Positions 26,600 through 37,590 of a stretch of 61,865 nt of DNA are shown in pieces. Location: the NCBI RefSeq assembly GCF_000426385.1, contig NZ_AUFG01000023.1:1-61865 (forward strand), given 5' to 3'. The notes under the pieces are model-generated. The model did not search any database, had not been told where the DNA came from, and worked only from the letters and a program-made list of their open reading frames with translations. How positions within the stretch are numbered: position 1 is the stretch's first letter; every line of letters begins with the position of its first letter. This DNA comes from Arsenicicoccus bolidensis DSM 15745 (lineage in GTDB: Bacteria; Actinomycetota; Actinomycetes; Actinomycetales; Dermatophilaceae). The translations under genes and the position numbers were made by a program.

Positions 26600-27810
26600 A
26601 TGTCCCCCACGCTCGCCCCCACGAGCCCCGAGGCCACCGCCCCTGCCGGCGCGCAGCGCGCCCAGGCATCGGTCGGCGAGCGCCGCCTCGGTCGCGTCCA
26701 CGTCCTCGTCCCGGCCCACGACGAGGAGGCCGGGATCGCCAACACGCTCCTGGCCCTGCGCGACCAGACCTACCAGCCGCACACGGTGACGGTCATCGCC
26801 GACAACTGCACGGATGCGACCGTCGACATCGCCCGCGGCATGGGGGTCACGGTCGTCGAGACCGTCGGCAACACGGACAAGAAGGCCGGCGCCCTCAACC
26901 AGGTGCTCGACACGCTGCTGCCGACCTGGGGGCGGACGACCTCGTGTTCGTGCAGGACGCCGACTCTGCCCTCGACGCCCACTTCCTCGAGAACGCCGCC
27001 GGCTACCTCACGAGGCACGACCACCTCGGCGCCGTCGGCGGGACCTTCCGGGCGCAGCCGGCCGTGCAGCGCGAGCGCACCCGCCGCGCCGAGGCTCCCG
27101 CGGAGCGGTGGAGCCGCCTGACGTGGAACGCCAACTCCCGCTTCCTCCAGCACCTCCAGGACAACGAGTACGCCCGCTACGCCCGCGACGTCCGGCGTCT
27201 GGACGGCAAGTGCCTCGTGGTCACGGGCACGGCCGCGATGTTCCGGGCCACCATGCTGCAGGACCTCAGCCGGGCCCGCCTGGACGGGCGGCTCCCCGAG
27301 GGCGACGGCCGCGGCGGCATCTACGACCCGCGCGTTCTCACGGAGGACAACGAGCTGTCCTTCGCGATCATGCACCTGGGGTACGAGCTGCTCGCACCCC
27401 CCAGCTGCACGCTCACCACCGAGGCGATGTCGACCTGGCGCGAGCTGTGGCAGCAGCGCCTGCGGTGGAAGCGCGGGGCCGTCGAGAACTGCGTGCAGTA
27501 CGGCATCACCCGGGTGACCCGCCCCTACTGGGGCCGCCAGCTGCTCACGATGCTGGGCGTCGTCATCACCGCGTTGTACCTCGCGGACGTCGCCCTGACG
27601 ATCACGCTCGGGCACTTCATGCTCCAGCCGATCTGGCTGGGCATCACCGCGATCTTCTGCGTCGAGCGCTTCGTCACGGTGCGCGACAAGGGAATTCGCC
27701 AGCAGCTGCTCTCCGCCACGATGTACGAGCTGCCCTTCGACTTCTTCCTCCAGGCGACCCACGCCAAAGCCTATGCAGATGCCATCGCACGAACCGAAAG
27801 GACATGGTGA
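26600..27810 (+). pseudogene. Processive glycosyltransferase family 2, single-base frameshift
   Basis: A family 2 glycosyltransferase of the processive (cellulose/hyaluronan/poly-GlcNAc synthase-like) type. The first frame (26600 to about 26935) has RVHVLVPAHDEEAGI and VTVIADNCTDAT. The second (26944-27810) has FVQDADSAL (the DxD site), VLTEDNELS, and QQRLRWKRG (QxxRW), then two or more membrane segments. The frames are separated by one missing base at or near the G run 26928-26932, where adding one G restores ...PTWGADDLVFVQDAD. It would extrude a polysaccharide across the membrane. The frameshift could be a real mutation, phase variation or a sequencing error. It is followed after 3 bases by a small membrane-protein gene. 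Confidence 0.85.
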
Positions 27811-27813
27811 CCC

Positions 27814-28011
27814 ATGTACAACAACCCAGCCACCCCCGTCTTCGCCGCCGGAGTCGGCGGAGGCCTGACCTACGCAGGCTTCGAGAGCCTCTACCTCGCC
27901 ATGGGCACGTTCGCCCTCGTGGCGGCGGTCTCGGCCGTGAAGCGGATGGCCCCGGTCTACCGCGGCAAGGCCGCCCGCGCCCGGGCCGCGATGCTGAACG
28001 AGTCCGCCTGA
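27814..28011 (+). CDS. Small membrane protein paired with the glycosyltransferase
   Basis: A 65-residue protein with a short N terminus (YNNPATPVFAAGVGGG), one or two hydrophobic stretches (LYLAMGTFALVAAVSAV) and a basic C-terminal tail. The layout, with a TYAGF turn before the hydrophobic segment, resembles the LPxTG-like small proteins encoded next to family 2 glycosyltransferases in other actinobacteria, but there is no sortase motif. It begins 3 bases after the glycosyltransferase stop, so it is surely co-transcribed and may be a subunit of the synthase or secretion complex; this role is inference. Confidence 0.7.
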   Translation: MYNNPATPVFAAGVGGGLTYAGFESLYLAMGTFALVAAVSAVKRMAPVYRGKAARARAAMLNESA

Positions 28012-28040
28012 CCTGGGGACCCGATCACACGCGACATACA

Positions 28041-28090
28041 GTGCGTAATGGGCGGTGACTGTGCGTAATATTGACGCATGGTCACCGCCC
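28041..28090 (+). promoter_or_regulatory. Direct repeats and start-codon hairpin at the GH26-like gene
   Basis: GTGCGTAAT occurs twice (28041-28049 and 28061-28069), start points 20 bases apart, two helical turns, as for a tandem regulator site. In addition GGGCGGTGAC (28050-28059) is perfectly complementary to GTCACCGCCC (28081-28090). The resulting 10-bp stem closes a 21-base loop containing the ATG at 28078. No Shine-Dalgarno sequence is visible before that ATG. The region may control translation, transcription or both. Confidence 0.6.
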
Positions 28091-29148
28091 GTCGCCCTGC
28101 CCTTCGCCGTCGCTCCCTGCTCGCCGTTGCCGCCCTCGCGACGGCGTCCCTCGTGACCGCGCCCGCCGCCCTGCCTGGCGCGGGCGACCCCACCGCCGCC
28201 GCAGCCGCCCAGCCGACGGCCCTCACCTCCACCATCCCCCTGGCCCTCGGCGCCTACAGCCAGGGCATGGACCGCGATCCCCGCGTGCTCGACCGCACGG
28301 CCTCGGCCGTCGGGCGTCCGATGGCGATCGCCTCGGTCTTCCGCGGACGCGGTGACGACCCCTACTGGCCCTACCCGAGCGACCGGGCCATGGGTGCCAC
28401 GCGCACCCTGCTCGTCGCCTGGTCGCTGGAGGACTACGGCAACTACGCCTACTGGTCGAGCGGCCGCGGCGACGCGGTGCTCCGCGCCAAGGCGCGCACG
28501 CTGCGTGCCTACGGTCGTCCCGTGGTCCTGCGTCCCTGGGCCGAGATGAACGCCGACTGGGTCGCGCACCAGCCGACCGCCGGCGCGGTCAAGAGCCGCG
28601 GCGGCAGCCCGGCGCAGTTCAAGGCCGCGTGGCGTCGGGCCGTCACGATCTTCCGCCAGGAGCGCGCCACCAACGTCCGGTGGGCCTTCAACCCCACCAC
28701 CGACACGTATGCCGGGACCACCGACGTCCGCACGATCTATCCCGGCAACGACGTGGTCGACATCCTCGGGCTCGACGGCTACAACTGGGGCACGACGCGG
28801 ACCCGCAACCTGGGCTGGCGCAGCTTCGACAACGTCTACGCGACGCAGTACCAGCGCCTCGTCGCGCTCGCACCGCGCAAGCCCGTGTGGATCTGCGAGA
28901 TCTCCTCGGCCGACCCGGCCTCGGCCGGGGTGTCGCGGGTGCCGGTCAGCGCTCCGAGCGGTCGGAGCAAGGCGACGTGGTGGCGTGACGCCTTCGCCCG
29001 GATGAGGACGGGCTACCGCAACGTCCAGGCCGTCGTGATCTTCGACGTGGACAAGGAGCGCAACTGGCGGGTCGCCAGCTCGTCGGGCTCCGCGTCGGGC
29101 CTGCGCTCGGCCGTCGCGACGCCGATCCTCAAGCCGCGTCAGCCCTGA
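28078..29148 (+). CDS. Secreted GH26-like glycoside hydrolase
   Basis: A 356-residue exported protein. An Arg-rich n-region (ARRPALRRRS) and a hydrophobic core ([18 protein letters not shown]) form the signal peptide. The mature part has a (beta/alpha)8 pattern like family 26 hydrolases: LGAYSQGMDRD, LLVAWSLEDYG, then LRPWAEMNADW, which matches the family LRPxxEMNG acid/base Glu, RWAFNPTTDTY, DILGLDGYNWG, and VWICEISSAD as the nucleophile strand. Substrates in GH26 are beta-mannans or mixed beta-glucans. Its place after the glycosyltransferase suggests it trims or releases the polymer made there, although a scavenging role is possible. Confidence 0.8.
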   Translation: MVTARRPALRRRSLLAVAALATASLVTAPAALPGAGDPTAAAAAQPTALTSTIPLALGAYSQGMDRDPRVLDRTASAVGRPMAIASVFRGRGDDPYWPYPSDRAMGATRTLLVAWSLEDYGNYAYWSSGRGDAVLRAKARTLRAYGRPVVLRPWAEMNADWVAHQPTAGAVKSRGGSPAQFKAAWRRAVTIFRQERATNVRWAFNPTTDTYAGTTDVRTIYPGNDVVDILGLDGYNWGTTRTRNLGWRSFDNVYATQYQRLVALAPRKPVWICEISSADPASAGVSRVPVSAPSGRSKATWWRDAFARMRTGYRNVQAVVIFDVDKERNWRVASSSGSASGLRSAVATPILKPRQP

Positions 29149-29161
29149 CCCGCGGGGTCAG
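29145..29161. terminator. Short bidirectional hairpin between convergent genes
   Basis: CTGACCC (29145-29151) pairs with GGGTCAG (29155-29161) over a GCG loop. The stem includes the stop codons of both the GH26-like gene (TGA 29146-29148) and ffh (TCA 29158-29160 on this strand). It is small and has no U tract, so it is a weak terminator at best. Confidence 0.4.
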
Positions 29162-30753
29162 CGACCCAGGAACGAGTCGAACCCCTTGGGCAGCTGGGAG
29201 GCGTCCAGACCAGCGCCGTCGGCGCCGTCCGCGCCCCCGAAGGCCGACCCGAACGAGTTGACCTTGGCGGCCTTGGCCTTGTCCGCGGCGGCGCGCTCCT
29301 GCTCGGCGCGCTTGGCCGGGTTGCCCGACTTCCCCTTCTTGCGCTGGGGGGCCTGCTTGCCCTTCTTGCCGCCACCAGGCAGACCGGGCATGCCCGGCAT
29401 GCCGCCCCCGCGACGCATCTGCCGCATCATCTTCTGCGCCTCGCCGAAGCGCTCGAGCAGGGCGTTGACCTCGGACACCTGCACGCCGGAGCCGCGGGCG
29501 ATGCGGGCGCGCCGCGACCCGTTGATCTGCTTGGGGTGGGTGCGCTCGAACGGCGTCATCGACCGGACCATCGCCTCGACCCGGTCGAACTCCCGCTCGT
29601 CCAGGGCGTTGATGGCGTCGCGCATCTGGTTCATCCCCGGCATCATGCCGAGCATCGACTTCAGGCTGCCCATCTTCTTGATGGCGGCCATCTGCTGGAG
29701 GAAGTCGTCGAAGGTGAAGTCCTCCTCCGCCATGAACTTGCGGGCCATCTCGTCGGCCTCGCGGCGGTCGAACGCCCGCTCGGCCTGCTCGATCAGGGTG
29801 AGGACGTCACCCATGTCGAGGATGCGGCTCGCCATGCGGTCGGGGTGGAAGACCTCGAACTCCTTGACGCCCTCACCCGTCGAGGCGAACATGATCGGTC
29901 GCCCGGTGGTCTGGGCGACCGAGAGGGCCGCACCACCGCGGGCGTCGCCGTCGAGCTTGGTGAGCACGACACCGGTGAAGTCCACGCCGCGCTGGAAGGC
30001 GTCGGCGGTCTCCACCGCGGCCTGGCCGATCATGGCGTCGATGACGAAGAGGACCTCGTCGGGGTCGATCGCCGAGCGGATGTCGGAGGCCTGCTGCATG
30101 AGGGCCTCGTCGATCGCGAGGCGGCCGGCGGTGTCGACGATGACGACGTCGCGCTGCTGGCGGCGCGCCTCCTCGACGCCCTGGCGGGCGACGGCGATCG
30201 GGTCCCCGAAGCCCTGCGTGCCGGAGCGGCTCTCGATGGCGGCGTCGTAGCCCGAGACGTTGCCCCGCTCGGGGGCGTAGACCGGCACCCCGGCGCGCTC
30301 GCCGACGACCTGCAGCTGGGTCACGGCGTTGGGGCGCTGGAGGTCGGCCGCGACCAGCATGGGGGTGTGTCCCTGGTCCTTGAGCCAGTAGGCCAGCTTG
30401 CCCGCGAGGGTCGTCTTGCCGGACCCCTGGAGGCCGGCCAGCATGATCACGGTCGGGGGCTGCTTGGCGAAGGCGATGCGGCGCGTCTCACCACCGAGGA
30501 TCGTGACGAGCTCGTCGTTGACGATCTTGACGACCTGCTGGGCGGGGTTGAGCGCCTCGTGCACCTCGGCCCCGAGCGCCCGGTCGCGGACCGCGGCGGT
30601 GAAGTGCCGGACCACCGGCAGCGCCACGTCGGCGTCGAGCAGGGCGACGCGGATGTCCCGGATCGTCGAGTTGACGTCGGACTCCGTGATCCGGCCCTTG
30701 CTGCGCAGGTGGCGGAAGGTGTCTGTCAGGCGGTCGGAGAGGCTCGTGAACAC
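29158..30753 (-). CDS. ffh: Signal recognition particle protein Ffh
   Basis: The GTPase of the signal recognition particle, which binds SRP RNA and delivers nascent membrane proteins to FtsY. The 531-residue protein has the N helical bundle (SLSDRLTDTFRHLRSKGRITESDV), G1 GLQGSGKTT, DLQRPNAVTQL, DTAGR and TKLDGDARGG, followed by a Met-rich M domain (MGSLKSMLGMMPGMNQM) with the GSRRARIARGSG RNA-binding segment. The C terminus is a Gly/Met- then Lys-rich tail, longer than in E. coli. The start is ATG 30753. Its receptor gene ftsY is 5 kb upstream on the same strand. Confidence 0.97.
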   Translation of the reverse strand: MFTSLSDRLTDTFRHLRSKGRITESDVNSTIRDIRVALLDADVALPVVRHFTAAVRDRALGAEVHEALNPAQQVVKIVNDELVTILGGETRRIAFAKQPPTVIMLAGLQGSGKTTLAGKLAYWLKDQGHTPMLVAADLQRPNAVTQLQVVGERAGVPVYAPERGNVSGYDAAIESRSGTQGFGDPIAVARQGVEEARRQQRDVVIVDTAGRLAIDEALMQQASDIRSAIDPDEVLFVIDAMIGQAAVETADAFQRGVDFTGVVLTKLDGDARGGAALSVAQTTGRPIMFASTGEGVKEFEVFHPDRMASRILDMGDVLTLIEQAERAFDRREADEMARKFMAEEDFTFDDFLQQMAAIKKMGSLKSMLGMMPGMNQMRDAINALDEREFDRVEAMVRSMTPFERTHPKQINGSRRARIARGSGVQVSEVNALLERFGEAQKMMRQMRRGGGMPGMPGLPGGGKKGKQAPQRKKGKSGNPAKRAEQERAAADKAKAAKVNSFGSAFGGADGADGAGLDASQLPKGFDSFLGR

Positions 30754-30845
30754 CAGACAAGGCTAACGGGTGACGGGTCGGCTGCCGACCAGGCGCTGCG
30801 GGCCGATCCTCGGCCCCGGGCCGTATGCCGCCCGCCCGGCGCCTC

Positions 30846-35082
<4,237 letters not shown>

Positions 35083-35105
35083 GGGCTCAACCCTGTCGGG
35101 GCCGC

Positions 35106-35144
35106 GTTTCACGACCCGACGCGATCGTGTTTCCGTGACGTTAA
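35106..35144 (-). promoter_or_regulatory. GlnR-like box upstream of amtB
   Basis: On the minus strand TTAAC-GTCACG-GAAAC occupies 35144-35129, matching the actinobacterial GlnR pattern gTnAC-n6-GaAAC at all but its first base. A second GAAAC lies at 35110-35106 after a weaker GCGTC half-site. It is 25-60 bases upstream of the amtB start. GlnR activating amtB-glnB-glnD under nitrogen limitation is established in related actinobacteria; its use here is inference. Confidence 0.6.
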
Positions 35145-35181
35145 CCGCGACCGCGCCGCGTAAACACCGCGTGTCCCGCGG

Positions 35182-35844
35182 CTAGCGACCCCAGTGGCCG
35201 CCCATGGGCGGGACCAGCCCCGCGTCCGCCCCCGCCGCCCGCATCGCGAGGGCGATCGAGTCCACGGTGTCGTGCGCGTTGAGCCCGCTCGGGTTGGGGA
35301 CGACGTGGACGATCGCGCCGTGCCAGGGCTCCGGCTGCCAACCACGCTCGACCTGCTTGACCCCGAACGCGATCCGGTAGGTCGTGATCCCCGCGAACGC
35401 CACGACGGTCGGACGCCGGTCTTGCACCACCGAGGCCAGCCGGTCCAGGCCCTCGCGCAGCTCCTCGGGGCTCACCTCGTCGGCGCGCGCCGTCGCGCGG
35501 GCGACCAGGTTCGTCATACCGATCCCCCTGTCGCACAAGGCGACCCGATCGCTGTCGGCCAGCCCGGCGCTCGGGTCCACGACCCGGGGCACGAGGCCGG
35601 CCCGGTGCAAGGCCGGCCAGAACCTGTTGCCCGGCCGCGCGTAGTGCGCGTCCACCGCCCCCGACCACAACGAGGGGTTGATCCCGACGAGGAGGAGGCG
35701 CAGGGGGTCCGGCAGCAGGTCCGCGATGACCCTCCCCCGGGCCTGCAGGAGCTCGTCGGCCGTGGGCCGCCGACCTTTCACGTATGCCGGGGAGCCCGCC
35801 GCCTCACGAGGCGACGGGCTCCCGCTCGGGTGCTGCGAGACCAC
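35182..35844 (-). CDS. mug: G/U mismatch-specific DNA glycosylase (Mug-type)
   Basis: A 220-residue uracil-DNA glycosylase-superfamily enzyme of the Mug/TDG class, which removes uracil and related bases opposite guanine. Hallmarks are LLLVGINPSLWSGA (active-site motif A), YARPGNRFWPAL, MTNLVARAT, and VVPNPSGLNAH (motif B). Mug-type proteins are ~160-200 residues; this one has ~25 extra Ser/Pro residues at the N terminus, so translation may start later. The GTG at 35844 shares one base with the ftsY stop (TAGTG), giving tight coupling with ftsY. Confidence 0.92.
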   Translation of the reverse strand: MVSQHPSGSPSPREAAGSPAYVKGRRPTADELLQARGRVIADLLPDPLRLLLVGINPSLWSGAVDAHYARPGNRFWPALHRAGLVPRVVDPSAGLADSDRVALCDRGIGMTNLVARATARADEVSPEELREGLDRLASVVQDRRPTVVAFAGITTYRIAFGVKQVERGWQPEPWHGAIVHVVPNPSGLNAHDTVDSIALAMRAAGADAGLVPPMGGHWGR

Positions 35845-37214
35845 TACTCGACGATGGCGTCGACGAACGCGACCGCGTCGAACGGCGCGAGGTCGTCCGG
35901 GCCCTCGCCCAGCCCGACGAGCTTGACCGGGACGCCGAGGGCGCGCTGGATGGCGACGACGATGCCTCCCTTGGCGGTGCCGTCGAGCTTGGTGAGCGCG
36001 ATGCCGGTGATGGCGACCTCCTTGGCGAAGGCCTCGGCCTGCTTGAGGCCGTTCTGCCCGGTGGTGGCGTCGAGCACGAGGATGACCTCGTCGACCTCGG
36101 AGGTCTTCTCGACGACGCGCTTGATCTTGCCGAGCTCGTCCATCAGCCCCACCTTGTTGTGCAGGCGGCCGGCCGTGTCGAGGATGACGACGTCGACCTC
36201 CTGCTCGATGCCGGCCTTGACCGCGTCGAACGCCACGGACGCGGGGTCGGCGCCGTCGCGGTGGGAGCGGACGGTCGGGACACCCACGCGCTCGCCCCAG
36301 GTCTCGAGCTGGTCGGCGGCCGCGGCGCGGAAGGTGTCGGCCGCGCCGAGGATCACGTCGCGGTCCTCGGCGACGAGCACGCGCGCGAGCTTGCCGACGG
36401 TGGTGGTCTTGCCAGTGCCGTTGACGCCGACGACCATGATCACGGCTGGTCGGTCACCGCGGCGGGTGGAAGCGATGCGGCGGTCCATGGTGGGGTCGAC
36501 CAGGGTCAGCAGGTCCTCGCGCAGCCACTCGCGGGCCTCGGCCTCGTCCGTGGTGCCGTCGACGCGCACGTGGGTGCGCAGCGAGTCGACGAGCTCGGAG
36601 GTGGCCTGGACGCCGAGGTCGGAGGCCAGCAGGGTGTCCTCGACCTCCTCCCACGCCGCCTCGTCGAGCCGGCCGCTGGACAGCAGGGTGAGCAGGGCGC
36701 GTCCGAAGGCCGTGTTGGAGCGGGCCAGGCGCGAGCGCAGCTTGTGCATGCGGCCCCGGGCGGACTCGGGCCGCTCGGTGCCCACCTCGGGCTCGGGGGC
36801 GGTGGGGGTCACGCCCGACGGTGCTCCGTCGCGGTCGCCAGGCTCGAGGGTCGTGGTGCGGGAGGTCAGTCCCTCGGGGTCCTGGTCGGGCGCTGGAGTG
36901 CCGGCCGCCGAGGACGACCGTGCGGTCTCGTCGTCGAGCTCGGCGCCGTCAGCAGATGCGCTGCTGGTGCTGGTGGCGCCGCCAGGCTGTCCGGGCTCAC
37001 CGGGCGTGCCGGCGTCGCGACGGGGAGCCTTGGGCTCAAGGACGTCTCCCCAGGTCGGGGCAGGCGCGTCACGGCGAGGCTCGGGTCGGGTCGAGGGCGG
37101 CTTGGGGGCGTCCTTGGTCCGGCCGCCACGGCTGCGCACGAGGCCGACGAGCGCGACGACGGCGAAGACGAGGATGCCGACGATGAGGAGCAGGTAGTCC
37201 TGGAGGGTGTCCAC
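35844..37214 (-). CDS. ftsY: SRP receptor FtsY
   Basis: The membrane-associated GTPase that receives SRP-ribosome complexes. It starts with a single transmembrane segment (LQDYLLLIVGILVFAVVALVGLV), an actinobacterial feature, then ~110 residues of disordered Pro/Ala/Glu-rich linker. The NG domain carries GVNGTGKTTTVGKLARVL (G1), DTFRAAAADQL, LDTAGRLHN, TKLDGTAKGG and GLGEGPDDLAPFD. The start is GTG 37214, preceded by GAGGATGG; it gives MDTLQDYLL as in relatives. It lies between smc and mug, in the common actinobacterial order smc-ftsY. Confidence 0.96.
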   Translation of the reverse strand: MDTLQDYLLLIVGILVFAVVALVGLVRSRGGRTKDAPKPPSTRPEPRRDAPAPTWGDVLEPKAPRRDAGTPGEPGQPGGATSTSSASADGAELDDETARSSSAAGTPAPDQDPEGLTSRTTTLEPGDRDGAPSGVTPTAPEPEVGTERPESARGRMHKLRSRLARSNTAFGRALLTLLSSGRLDEAAWEEVEDTLLASDLGVQATSELVDSLRTHVRVDGTTDEAEAREWLREDLLTLVDPTMDRRIASTRRGDRPAVIMVVGVNGTGKTTTVGKLARVLVAEDRDVILGAADTFRAAAADQLETWGERVGVPTVRSHRDGADPASVAFDAVKAGIEQEVDVVILDTAGRLHNKVGLMDELGKIKRVVEKTSEVDEVILVLDATTGQNGLKQAEAFAKEVAITGIALTKLDGTAKGGIVVAIQRALGVPVKLVGLGEGPDDLAPFDAVAFVDAIVE

Positions 37215-37335
37215 GCCGCCATCCTCGCAAAGGTCGGCGCCCGACACACAACGCGCCGCCCGGCCGGCGCGACGCCGGACGGGCGGTGAGGGGTGTCCTG
37301 CGGGGTCGCGAGGACCCGCACGGCGACGGCCGGGG

Positions 37336-37590
37336 TCAGCGGCTGCTGCTGACCTTCTCCCGGGCGGCGGTGACGGTGTCGGCGACCCGCTCCTGCCCTT
37401 CGACGGTCAGGAGGGTGTCGCCCTCACGGGCGGCGGGGATGGCCACGAGGGCCACCACGACGAGGGCGAGAGCGAGAGCGAGCAGCATGCCAAGGATGAC
37501 GACGACCATGACACCCAGTGTGTCCTGCCTGCCTGGGTGCCCGTCCAGGAATCGCCGCATCGCGTCCGGACTGTGATCAGGCTGGGCCAT
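37336..37590 (-). CDS. Small single-pass membrane protein
   Basis: An 84-residue protein with one strong membrane segment (LGVMVVVILGMLLALALALVVVALVA) after a short basic N-terminal part and an outside or inside tail of ~30 residues (VEGQERVADTVTAAREKV). There is no known domain. It starts within the last bases of smc (smc stop 37577) and precedes ftsY by ~120 bases, so it is probably co-transcribed. An internal ATG at 37560 is an alternative start. Function unknown. Confidence 0.65.
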   Translation of the reverse strand: MAQPDHSPDAMRRFLDGHPGRQDTLGVMVVVILGMLLALALALVVVALVAIPAAREGDTLLTVEGQERVADTVTAAREKVSSSR

